This document shows, in pieces, positions 27,457-39,600 of a DNA stretch of 64,000 nucleotides. The first letter of the stretch is position 1. Each line of letters opens with the position of its first letter. Source of the stretch: Edolisoma coerulescens (taxonomy: Eukaryota > Chordata > Aves > Passeriformes > Campephagidae); NCBI GenBank assembly GCA_013397115.1, contig VWZW01005507.1, forward strand, positions 3,748,113 through 3,812,112, written 5' to 3'. The notes beneath the pieces are model-generated. The model made no database searches. It saw only the letters and a list, made by a program, of their open reading frames with translations, and was not told where the DNA came from. A program made the translations under genes and the position numbers.

Positions 27457-27601
27457 AGCCCGAGCCGGCTCCAAGGCCGCCTCAGGCGCCGCCTCGGACC
27501 TTTTTCTGCCGCTTTTAACCTCAGAATCCGAGGGCGGCGGCGCACCCGCACTCGCGCGCTCTGCGCTGCCTGACCCTCCTCAGCCGCTGTAGCGCCCGCA
27601 C

Positions 27602-27611
27602 GGAACCGAAA
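27602..27611 (+). promoter_or_regulatory. ISRE-like element GGAACCGAAA
   Basis: Matches the GAAANNGAAA interferon-response core at seven of eight fixed positions. It lies about 80 bp before the exon 1 donor. The human gene is known as an early interferon-induced gene through an ISRE, which makes the match meaningful, but a one-mismatch site can also arise by chance. Confidence 0.45.
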
Positions 27612-27631
27612 CCGGCGCGGTGCCGCCGGAG

Positions 27632-27636
27632 CCAAT
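27632..27636 (+). promoter_or_regulatory. CCAAT box
   Basis: GCCAATCCG in forward orientation in the CpG-rich promoter, 26 bp after the start of the ISRE-like site core end. Consistent with an NF-Y site. Confidence 0.4.
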
Positions 27637-27657
27637 CCGCTTCGCTCTTACTGCGCG

Positions 27658-27658
27658 N
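27658..27658. other. Single-N gap inside PNPT1 exon 1
   Basis: One N in GC-rich sequence, with 5' UTR-like DNA on its left and in-frame coding sequence on its right. The expected start codon and transit peptide (roughly 45 residues in human) are absent, so the N probably stands for missing or collapsed sequence. Confidence 0.7.
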
Positions 27659-27683
27659 TACGGAGCGCTGCCCCGGCTGGAGA
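27659..27683 (+). CDS. PNPT1: PNPT1 exon 1, 3' remnant
   Basis: Inferred. In the frame fixed by exon 2, 27661-27683 reads RSAAPAG plus two bases of Glu, followed by donor GTAAGG. Joined to exon 2 it gives AGEKMELSSGK, which aligns with the human GNRKLEISSGK region. The transit peptide and ATG are missing to the left. Confidence 0.5.
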
Positions 27684-30600
27684 GTAAGGCAAACGTGAGG
27701 AGAAACTGGTGCGAAATGCGGCGTGTGTGAGGTTATCTTCAGTGGGGACGTTCTTTGATGTCGGATCTTGGTGTGTTGCCAAGGCTAATCAGCAAGAAAG
27801 GAGACCGGAGCAGTGGAATCATCCTTGTCATCGCTTAGTCAGGGGCATCCGGGAGCTAACGAGCCCCGAGGATGTAGTAAATCAAGATGCTGATGGATGT
27901 CTATGTGTACATTGCCGACTTAGCAAAATATTCTAGGCCACCAAGTTGATCAGAGGGATAGAGACCTCTCCGGTGAGGAAAGGCTGAGAGAATTGGGGTT
28001 GTTCAGCCTGGAGAAGAAAAGCTTTGGGGTGACCCAATTGTGGCCTTCCCGTGCTTGAAGGGAGCTGCCTAGAAAGATGAAGAGACTTGATGAGGGTGTG
28101 GAGTGACAGGATAAAGGGGAATGGGTTAAAATTGAAGGACAGCAAGTTTAGATGGGATATTAGGGGAAAAAACCTTCCCTGTGAGGTCCTGGCACAGGTT
28201 GCCCAGAGAAGCTGTGGCTGCCCCATCCCTGGAAGTGTTCAAGGCCAGGTTGGGCAGGGCTTGGAGCAACCTGGGATAGTGGAGGGATGGAACTCGATGA
28301 TCTTCAGGATCCTTTCCCATTCAAGCCATTCTGTGATTCTGTAGCTGAACTGTGTTCATTATAACAGTAAAACTCACCCCTACAGCTCATAAGGGCCTTG
28401 GCCAGGTGTTCCCCAGAGCATGAGAACGAGTTCCCTGGGATAACTTGTATAGAAATTACTAACTAATCATAATAGAGGGGCTGTGCGTGGGAAGGGACCA
28501 CCTCTGGATTTCTTGGTATAAATAATGGCATGGAAAGTCAAGAGGGTGTGCTGGGCTTGTGGAATAGCACCGAGCCCCCAGCACAACTCTGGAATAAATA
28601 ATCCATGTCTCACTCTTGAGTGTGTCATCCTTGTCTTGTTGCACTCCTTTCTCTGCCACGAGATGGGGAATATTGTGCAGCTGTGGGGGGAAGTGGTGGT
28701 CTCTGGGTGTGCAGGCAGCTCCCCTTGGCCTGTGAGGGTGTTTTCCACTGGCTAAGCCCAGCTGGAACAGGTGGTGATTCACCTTTGCCTCCAAGGCTTG
28801 GATGTAATTCCTGGTGACAGCTGATGCACTACGAGGCTTTGCTTCAAGGTAAAAGGAGCAGGACACTTGAGGCTAAAGCACTTGAAATTAAAGAGGATTT
28901 GGTCACTTTTGCTCAAAGAGTTTCAATTTTCCTACCTAAGGAGGATTTTTGTATATCTTGTGAAGCATAGCCTTCGTTCTGTGCAGTTGAAGCTGCAGAT
29001 GAATGCAGAAATTGCTGGAAAATTTACATGGATTCACCATGAATTCATGTAACAGGTTGTTTCTTTCTTCAGAAAGATGGAGCTGTCTTCTGGAAAACTT
29101 GCTAAGTTTGCTGATGGATCTGCTGTTGTTCAGGTAAAAACAAAAAATAGTTGAAATTTGTGCAGCTTCAAAATTCCTGTATCTTAAAAGTCATTGTTCA
29201 GGTGTCAGAGCCTGTTATATGTGGGATACAGAGCCTCAAGTGGCAATTTTATCCCTAATCAAGGGACAGCTGTATTTTATAGGAAAAAATTATGTTTGAA
29301 AAGCAAAAATAATGGCATGGAGTCCAGATTTATGTGGCAGCTTTCTGCAGAGTATAATTCTTACTCATATTTTAGCTTTTGAATGAGTTTAGAACATTTG
29401 GAGTTACTTTATTTGCAGGGAGCTTCAGTTTTTATCTATTTTTCTTAACCCAGCTAGGTGACACAGCAGTGATGGTCACAGCAGTCAGCAAAACCAAGCC
29501 TTCTCCATCTCAGTTTATGCCATTAGTGGTAAGTACTAATGACAGAATTAGTTTTGTGCTAATCAGTGGTCAATTTAGCAGTGATAATCCTTAAATAATG
29601 GAGTTGAGGATGCTGGGGAGGGTGAGGAATTCAAACAGTAGATAACAGACCTTGGACTTCAGAATTGCAGTTGGTGATAAATGTCTGGATATCCGGGATC
29701 CCTGTGTGGGTGAGGGATGAGCCTTGGCTTTAGTAAGGCTTTCCTCAAAGCCCTTGTGAACTTTGCCACAACATCCAAGCCCAGGTGTTAGGGTTTGGTT
29801 GTGTGGAAAACTGGATTGTGAGGCTCAGAGGGCTGTGATGGTTATGGAATGTGGAATGTGGGAAGTGGATAATTGGGGCTGGAACTGGATGATCCCTAAG
29901 GTCCCCTGGGAGGGTTCCTGTGGCTCTGCAGTAAATAATCAGGTGTCATTAATAATCCCTGAATTGTCTTTGGAAGGTTGATTACCGTCAGAAAGCTGCT
30001 GCAGCAGGAAGAATTCCTACGAACTATCTAAGAAGAGAGCTTGGTTCCACTGATAAGGAAATTCTTACAAGCAGAGTAATAGGTAGGCTAAAACATTTTG
30101 TTTACAATGTATTTTAAAAATGTCCTGATTTTCTCATGAGTGTTTGAAAATACAGTCGTTTATAACTGCTGTCAGAAAACAAACTTGTAATTTATTCGTT
30201 ATCAATACGATTGAAATTTTAAGGTTATATGGGTCATGCTAAATACATCTCTTGAGTTCTCTGCCTTTTCTTTTTGTTGTTGTTGTTTAAAAAACTCAAT
30301 TTTGTCCGTTTTTGTGGTGTTTATTGCAAGACAAACTGAATATTAACTACTGAAACCCAGCTGCTTCTTAGAGTTTGATTATTTCCTTTGCAGATCGGTC
30401 AATCAGACCACTCTTTCCAGCAGGCTACTTTTATGATACACAGGTGGGTCATGCTGCCTTCAAAATGGAAAACTTGGATATGGCCAATGAAAGTTTCATG
30501 ATACAGGCCCTGTTTTAAGAAAAACTTATTTTTGTTAACATCAAGGACGGGTTTGCACTTTACAAACCAGTGTAATGTTGCTTTCTAGTTTGTCATCTCC

Positions 30601-33600
30601 TTGTCTTAAATTATTTTTATTACATCCTACTTCGCAAATTTTGTTGTCAAGATGCAGGAATAAAGTTAAAATCTCCTCCGTACAACAGAGGAAAGATGCT
30701 AATGGTAGATATTTTATATACAATGTGAAAAAATATTATCCATTAGTGGGGTTTTTTTGTCAGCTTTCTACTTTAAATACCTGAACAAATGTCCATGTGC
30801 AGCATAGGCTTGTGTAGGTATGTGGAATGTGGGTTTTTCAGTGTCCTTAGCTTTGTATTGACAGTTAATAAAAATGTATAGGTCAAAATTATTCATTGTC
30901 TTTTATCTTATGCCAGATCCTTTGTAATCTTTTAGCAGTAGATGGTGTCAATGATCCTGATATTCTGGCAATTAATGGAGGTAAGAGAGCTGTGAGAAAT
31001 TACTGCTTCTGTGGGATTTAAGGAGATCAGGTTTTTTCTAATCCAGATTTTTGTGTTCCTTTCAGCTTCTGCAGCACTTGCATTGTCTGATATCCCCTGG
31101 AATGGTCCTATTGGTAAATAAACATTGTGAAATTATGCATGATTTAAATGTAATGGAAGACTTAGACCACAGTTGGTGCTTTGCTTTTTTAACAAGAAGC
31201 TGAACCCAAGTACTGAATTTCAAGCACTGGAAATAATTTTACAAGGATAGGATTATTGAACTTCATAGGATTATTTTTTCTGGACTAAATACACTTCTGG
31301 GAGGAATTATAATCGAGAAGCAGTGTACTATAAAGACCAATAAATTAATTTTTTCTTAAGAGAAACATATTTATTGAAAAGTATTGTTTGGAAAATAGCT
31401 GGTTCGGAATGCTTTTCCTTGAGGAACTCAAGAAGAGATTTATGTCATTGTGAATATTTTCTGGGAAGAGAAAAGACTTAGCCAAGAACAAATATTTAAC
31501 TGTATTTTCCTTTCAGCTGCAGTACACTCACAGCATTGTGTGCAATGCTACTTGGCATTACTTGCCCTACCCAGTAACAGTACCCAAAAGAAAAATGGAA
31601 TAGATAATTTTGTCCTCTGGATTTGTTCTTAATATACAGACAATGTGCTGATATTTTAAAATTAGTCTGTAGCTTTAATTATTGTTATTAGCTGTGTAAC
31701 TTTCAAAGTAAAATGATGCCTTAAAGAACTCCCTTATTATTATAATAAATAACTTTCTGGAGTTTCTTTGCAGGTGCAGTGAGGGTGGGGCTGGTGGATG
31801 GAGAGACTGTTATCAATCCAACTCGAAAAGAGATGGCCTCTAGTGCATTAAATTTAGTTGTTGCTGGAGCTCCGCAAAGCCAAGTCGGTAAGTAGGTTAA
31901 TTGTTGTCTGTTGAGGGCTTGGAAATCTTTGCAGATGTTTTCCTTATCTTTGAAATGTGTATTTGTACACAGTAGTAGGAGCAAACAGCAGTGATAAGTA
32001 ACATCTGGTTAAGTAAAGTAGATTCTCTCATATTTATGCACCTTAATGTTAATCTGTGTTTCCTCAGTTGAGTTAGGTTGCTGTTGAACAATAAAACAGG
32101 AATTTACTTGTTTTTTAACTTTCCATTGCTAGTTATGTTGGAGGCAACTGCTGAGAATATCTTGCAGCAAGACTTCTGCCACGCCATCAAAGTGGGGGTG
32201 AAGCAGACCCAGCAGATAATCCAGGGCATTCAGCAGCTGGTGAAGGAGCAGGGCGTTGTCAAGAGAACTGTCCAGAAATTATTTATTGCTCCTGAAGAGA
32301 TTGTGGAAATGGCAAAGAAGTGAGTTCAGAACAAATAATGCAGATGTAGCAATGTTTATAAATATCAGTCTGGTGAAAGCACCAGACTGATATTTCACTA
32401 AATATTTTTCAAATATTTAGTCCTCAAAAAACCCCCTTCAGTTCATTGTAGAAGTGGTTTTTAAGCTGTGTTTTCAAAAATTCTTCCTTTTCTTCCTAAA
32501 GACTTGCTTATAACAAGATCTATGCCGTGTTCACAGATTCAAGCCATGATAAAGTAAGTAATCAATCATGATGTGATTTTTTTTTTTAATTAATATCATA
32601 ATGAAACTGCAGTAGGATTGAGTTCTTTAAGCTTTTAGCTCTTTAAGCTCCGTCCCTGGAGGTCTTTAAGGAAAGGCTAGATGTGCCATGGTGTGGTTGA
32701 CAAGGTGGTGATCATAGGATAGACTTGATGATGTCAGAGGTCTTTTCCAGCCTCAGTGATTCTGTAACTGAAGCTTGTCTCCTTCCCTGCATCTATTTGT
32801 AATACTACTAATAAATGGTTCTGTAAGTTCTTACTTAACAGAATATTTGTATTATGTGGAGGTGGAGACTCCCTTTTCACAAGGAGTCACATGGAAAAGA
32901 GGAGGGGAAATGGCTACAGGTTACTTCTGAGAGGTTCTGATTGGGCACAAGAGCAATGTTCTCCTTGGGGAACATTATCAGCCACTGGGATCATCTCCCC
33001 AGGGAAGTGGTGGATTCTCCAGCATGGGACATTTTTAGGATTCAGATGGGGAGGATGCTGGGCCATCCTGTCTAGACTGTGCTTTTGCCAAGAAAGCTTG
33101 GACCACACAACCCTTGAGGTCCCTTCCAACATGATTATTGATTTTTGAATTTGTGTGACAGTTCTGTTTCTTATTCCTTAAATTTTTACAGATCTTTAAA
33201 CCAAACACACCCCCAAACCTCTGTTGTTGCTCTGCTCTGTAGAGTTAAATGGTTGCAAATCCTGTGTTCTAGATTTCGAGAGATGAGGCAATCAACAAAA
33301 TAAGACTTGAAACAGAAGAACAGCTGAAAGGTATTTTTTGTTTTCTTTAGAGAGTGCTTCAATGGAGGTAGCAGTGCTTGGGGCTACAGTGTGCTCTTTG
33401 TTGGAAGCTATTTTGGTAAAAGTTCTATAAAATTAATTTCCCAACTTCAGATGCAATTTCTTTTTTATACCCAGAAAAATTTCCGGAGGCTGAGCCTTAT
33501 GAAATCATGGAATCTTTCAATGTGGTTTCAAAGGATATTTTTAGAAATCTTGTTCTAAATGAATATAGAAGGTGGGTGTGTCAAACTCCTACTGGTAATA

Positions 33601-36600
33601 CTTCTGTCAGCTTTTAATCCAAGACCATGGTTTAACTGATCTCTTCATTTCTCTTTGTCACTTCAGGTGTGATGGGAGAGATTTGACTTCCCTCAGAGAC
33701 ATTAAATGTGAAGTGAACATGTTCAAAATGCTTCATGGATCAGCCTTATTTCAAAGAGGTCAAACACAGGTAGTGTCACTTAAACATCAGGAATTATAAA
33801 TGAATTAGCAGAAGCTGAAAGATTTGGGTCTTTCGTATAAATGCCAGGTTTCCTTTTTCTTCACATTTAAATAGTAATAAGTAGAAATGGTGTGTAGGTT
33901 GATAAGTACAGTGGTGTGTAGGGCACTGCTAAATTGTGCACGTCATGAGAAATCTTTTAAAAGCAACTTCATATGCAACCTGAACTAAAAAGGGAAATTT
34001 TACCCAAAAAATTGCAATAATGAGATGATTTTTTTCTCTTCTTTGCCAAAAGTGTCAGCTGTTGGGTGGATTGAATTAAGATTGTACTCAAGATTTGGTC
34101 TTCTCTATTTTTATAGCTCTTTTTGCTAGAAGACTGTCAGCCATTGATCTGACTTCTTATTACACTGACTTTGGGTGGCAGTTGCCAACAGTGATTTGCT
34201 CCTCAGTGTTGTCCCCTCTTATCCCACTGAAAATAACACCCACTGCAGGTCCATGTGGGAAACAGGCACAAACAACATCGTGGCTGCCTCTGGCCCTGCC
34301 TCTTAAATGTTTCTTAGGGAGCAAACTGCTCTTGGCTCCTACTTAAGAAGCATTAAATTATTATTTTTAAATGTGATTGCTGTTAAGATTATGTGATCTT
34401 TACAGATTATGAATAAGTTTGTGTGATGGAGAAAAAAAGCTCATACAAGTGGTAGCTGATGGCATCTTACTTGTTGCTGAACTCATTCTTTTTGATTCTT
34501 CGTAAACAGTTAAAGTTGTGAAGGCTGGAAGTGTTTAAAAGGGGTTTATTTTTTATCTTAACTCATTTTTATTTTAGGTTCTGTGTACAGTAACATTTGA
34601 CTCTCTAGAATCGAGTGTCAAATCAGATGTTATCTCAACAGCAGTGAGGTATGTATATATCTCTGTGCTTTGGCAGTAGTAATAAGAGGGTGAGCATTTA
34701 AGCACATTTGATAAAACTCCCTTGAACTTTGACATAGCTGCATTGTTTAGGACTGAAAGTTGTGTAAAATTAGACTTTGAAGGGGCCTGTTTTCAACAGA
34801 TCATGGGTTTGTGTTAAGGTGACATTAATTCCATAGGCACACATTTGAAACTGGAGAGTATTACAAGTAACATCCAGTCTGGTTTATATATTTAAAATAT
34901 TTGTGTTCTTTTTTTTTTTGGAGCAGGGAAAATTTAACTTAGGGTGTAGCAAGCTGGTCCTTGTGCTTTGAACACTTTATTGCTAAGGGCTAAAGTGAAA
35001 TTTGTTCCCTTTACAGCCACAGTTCAGTGATTTCATCTCAGTGACTTCATCCCAGTGTGGGAGCTTTTACATTTTAATGTCTCAGCTTTACTGTAGTTAG
35101 ATCTTTGTTACCCGGGAAGAGTTTGTCCATATTTGCTAACTTTGGTAACTGTGGGTGATCAGCAAATCAGTGTATTGATTTGTTGGTTTTGGCTGGGTCC
35201 ATTTGTAAGCATAACAATGTTAGCTTGAATTACTTGTTGTGTGTAAAACATGTTTGGTTGCTCCTTTTTTGACATGGTCTTGTTTTTAATTAATAGTGGA
35301 ATAAAAGATAAAAACTTCATGCTGCATTATGAGGTGAGAGTTTTCCTGTGTCACAGCTTTCTGCATGATTCACAGAAGGGCTTCATGTCTTGCTTTTAAA
35401 GGTGCAGTTGATCACTTCCAAGGTTATAAATTAGCTCTTGATTTGCTAAAATGTATTTATGCTAATTGATGCATGAATTTATATGAACAGAAGTGCAGGT
35501 TTCCTGAAAAGCAGTAGGTAATTTGTAAATTGCCATTTTATACAGCCTTTTTAATGCCATAACATTAGGTGAGCTCCTTCAGAACGGGTTCTTACTGAAA
35601 GCAGGATTAACCTGTGCTATTATTTTTAGTAAACTCTATTAATATGTTCAGCTGACGTGCCACAGCAGTAGTAAATAAATGCTTTTACATCTTGGATCTC
35701 TCTCAGCCTTTGGAGCTTGCCCAGAGTATTTCCTACAGGCAACAGGCATATCTTGTTCCATTATCTCTGCGACAGAAATAACATTTCTGCTAGGTTGTCT
35801 GACAAGTTTATTTGGAGGAAGCTTCTTGTGTTCTCTCCTAGCTACCTTTCAACTGCTTTATTCTCTTTTGTTCTGTGGAAGTAAAACATTTACTAAACAT
35901 TACCTAAACTGGTCCTGGTTTGCAAACCAAGTGACTGATAGAAGTCATGTGGTGGTTTGATTATTTTAGTTTTAATTTATTTTTACCTCGAGATGCACCA
36001 AAACTTCAAAGATGTTTTTCTAAGTGTATGTTTTAAAATGGAAAAGAAATGCAGGTTAATTTTCCGTGTACACGTTTTTTGCTTCATAGTTTCCACCTTA
36101 TGCAACCAATGAGATTGGCAAAGTTACTGGGATGAACAGGAGAGAGCTTGGACATGGTAAGTCCAGACTAGAGAAATCCCATGCTGGAAGTTTCAATATT
36201 TTACCTGATTTCTGTTTATGCATCACTTGGTATCTTTTTTAAACAGGTGCACTGGCAGAACGAGCTTTGAAACCAGTTATTCCCCAGGATTTCCCATTCA
36301 CAATCCGAGTGACTTCTGAAGTCTTAGAATCAAATGGTATTAGGATTTTCTTGTTTTTAACCTAGTGCTAGAGACTATACTTGGTTCTTAAAAAGCTTAG
36401 GTTTGACAAACGTGACTTATCCGCATGCTAAATAATAGATTTCAGTTTAAATGTTCTTAATAACTATTACGTGAAATATTTAAAATAAAAAGCACGTACA
36501 TGTTCATGAACAATGGACCTTTCTTGGTTTAATAAAATGGTATTTGGGGGCACTTCTATGCTACAGGTTGAGGAAAATAACTCCAGCTTGTACTGAGACC

Positions 36601-39600
36601 TGTTTTTCAGTGTTTAATCCCTCTTTTCCTGTATTCCAACTCCAGGGTCCTCTTCAATGGCTTCTGCATGCGGTGGAAGTTTGGCATTAATGGATGCAGG
36701 TACAAAATATGGCACTCGCGAGGATAAACTGCGTGTGACAATGGGTTACAGGATCTGGAAACGACCAAAGGCTACAAAAATGTATTTTGTTTGCCACTCT
36801 TAGGAGTTCCAGTATCAAATGCAGTGGCAGGTGTAGCCATAGGCCTCATTACCAAGTGCAGTCAGGGAAGAGGGGACGTGGAGGACTATCGCTTGCTGAC
36901 AGACATCCTGGTGAGCGCTCCTCACGTGGTTACTGTTGCTGCTTAGTGCTGACAAACACCTCTTCTGGCCTTCTTCTGTGACCCTCTACCCAGCTAATTC
37001 TGGAACATCACTACTGGAAAAATGAGTTGTGTCTTCTCTATTTTAGCTCCTAAATTTCTCCCTTATTTTGAAAAATCTCTGTGAAATGTTCAGTCATGTT
37101 TCTTCTTTTTTTTTGTGTTATTAGTTATTAAAGCATTCATAAGCTTTCTCCTTCCAGTGAATTTTGTCTTTCCTCATGGGGGGGAAAAGATTAATAATTT
37201 ACTGAAAGACACAATATACTGGGTGGAGAATGAGCACTTGGAAGAGTGGCTGGGGAGGAAAATGTGCAGCCACTGACAGCACAAAATCAACTGTGGATCA
37301 GACACTTGTTCACAAAAGCTCTTAATTTCTAAGGAGAGAAGGGAACAGTGTTAATCCTGAACAGCAAAATAAAGCTGAAGAAAACTTGGAAGTCTCAAAA
37401 GTAATTCCTGTGTACTTTTAGTACAGTGGGACCTGGCACTGGGATAAAATGACTCCAACTTGGTTTTCTCTGTCTGTGCTGGCAGGGAATTGAAGATTAC
37501 TATGGAGATATGGATTTCAAGATGGCAGGCACTAATAAAGGGATAACAGCACTGCAGGTATTGTGACATGAAATCTTCCTCAAGTGAACCTCTTGAGAGG
37601 GTATGAAAAAAGCTTTCCTGACATATTGATGCCACTTCATTCTTTTCATGTCAGGTTGATCTAAAGCTGCCAGGAATACCAATAAAAATTGTGGTGGAAG
37701 CTATTCAGCAAGCTACAGGTAGGTCCACAGTTGGATTTGCACTCATTTTGATCATATTAAATGGTAAATGGTATTAAGTGGTATGAAACTAAACAAAAAA
37801 CCTGCTTGTTTTTTGTTCGCATTGTGGAAAAACCCAAGCTTCTATCTTTATAAAATGGGCTTGGCTTAATCAATAAGCTCCACACTAACTTTAAAGTAAC
37901 TTCAGACATTGCATGATTTGGACTAACACACATTACATGACTTTGTTTAAATCCAACAGGATAATGTTATAAAAATAACAGCAAACTTTCTCTCATTTCC
38001 CATAAATTCAGCTGTATTTACAAGTGAAACTTACTGCCATCTGTATTCTGACATGTGTAGCTAAAATATTCTTAAAGCACACGAGGAAACAAAGCTACGT
38101 GGTTTAATAAGGATTAGTTAGTTGGAAAACTTCCAGCTTGGCATTCTCCAGCTAGGCAGGAGACAGGTTTTGATAAGGAATGTTTTTCTACTGTATAACA
38201 AAAACTTAGTATATTTATTTTAATCATATGCAAAATTACTGATTTTTTTTTATTATTCCCTCTAGCTGCAAAGAGGGAGATTTTACAAATTATGAATCAA
38301 ACACTGGCAAAACCCAGACCTAACAGAAAAGAAAGTGGACCAGTTGTAGGTAATGTTATTGTGTGAATTCATAGCTTTCCTAATTACCTTTTTAACAATG
38401 AACTTCTGTTTAAACCAGCTTTTTTTTTAAATGATTGATTGTTATATATTTTTTACCCCTGCCCTGTGGGGTTATTTTTAATTTGCGGAGGGGTTCTGGT
38501 TATTTTTTGTTATTTTGGGGGGATTTTTATTGCCATATGGGGCAGCACTGTTCTATTTCAGTGTACACCAGAAAACAGAATTTGAGTGAAGTTACGTGAA
38601 GCTCTCACAAAATCAGAATTGCTATAGATGAGAGTATCAGTATGGCTTAAGGTAATTTACGGTCATCAAAGTGTATTCTGTGTCTTCATTTGTTTCAGTT
38701 CTTACCTGTAACTACATCCATGTTCAGCAAATAGCACAGGTAGCTGTAAAAGATTAAAAGCTAAAGGAATGTGCCTTTTTGTCTGATAGCTTTCACGATG
38801 ATTATATTTAGCATTTCAAAGGATTTTTAAATGTTCTTTCAGAAACTATCCACGTTCCATTATCAAAAAGATTAAGATTCGTTGGTCCTGGGGCTTATAA
38901 TTTGAAAAAACTTCAAGCACAGACTGGTGAGACATTCTTGATTCCTGTGATCATTTATCCTGATGCGTTTCCCTTTGTTTCAGACTTGGATGTTGAGCTC
39001 AGTGCAAACTAAAAATGAAAAAATACTGCTATCTGTAGTGTACCAGGTAGATGCTCTGCCTTGGACCTGAAACCCTTAATGCTCTGGTGAACTTGATTAA
39101 TTCTTCTCAGGGGATTGGGGTAGAGAAAAGGAGGAAAAATCATATTTCCCTTTGGTTGCAAGCCTGTGTGGTCTGGCCACAAAACTACTCTGGAGGAGCA
39201 AAGAATTTTACCATTGTCCAAAACACTTCCATTTCCATCAGCTATTAATACAAGTTTTATTAAAAATCTCTGGGAAATTGATTCATAACCCTCAACATTT
39301 TATGCAGGATTTTTTTTCCTGCCTTTAAAGGATTATAAAAATAATGTTGAGTTCCTTTATGACCCACAAGTTTATCCAGGTATTTGCAAGGAGGTGGTGG
39401 CCTTGCAATTGTTCAGTGTTCAATCCCTAAACTGAACAAGATTAAATAACGACTGGAACTCTGAGATCTTTATGAGTGTGCAAAACCATTCTGCTCTGTG
39501 CAAGTCTTTACTGAGTGTGACTTTTCTGCAGTGTGCAGCTGAATGCTCTCCTAAATGCCCATTTTCAGGTGTGACTGTAAGTCAGCTGGATGAAGAGACA

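Larger units (their letters stand above)
27300..27657 (+). promoter_or_regulatory. PNPT1: PNPT1 CpG-rich promoter and probable 5' UTR
   Basis: Sharp rise in GC and CpG after AT-rich DNA, immediately upstream of PNPT1 exon 1. It includes a 32-bp tandem duplication (27393-27456), an ISRE-like site (27602-27611) and a CCAAT box (27632-27636). No TATA box is visible, as is usual for CpG-island promoters. There is no ATG anywhere from 27302 to 27714, so the start codon is not in this sequence. Confidence 0.75.
27684..29072 (+). other. PNPT1 intron 1
   Basis: 1.4-kb intron with a CR1 tail and a possible LTR fragment. Frames within it are not coding. Confidence 0.55.

Noticed and set aside
29077..29079. 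ATG in exon 2 as the PNPT1 start codon
   Set aside because: Starting here would remove the transit peptide, and the preceding in-frame sequence from exon 1 matches the family, so it is an internal methionine.
35679..35960. 93-codon hydrophobic frame in PNPT1 intron 15
   Set aside because: Hydrophobic only because of T-rich intron sequence. No splice sites join it to PNPT1.
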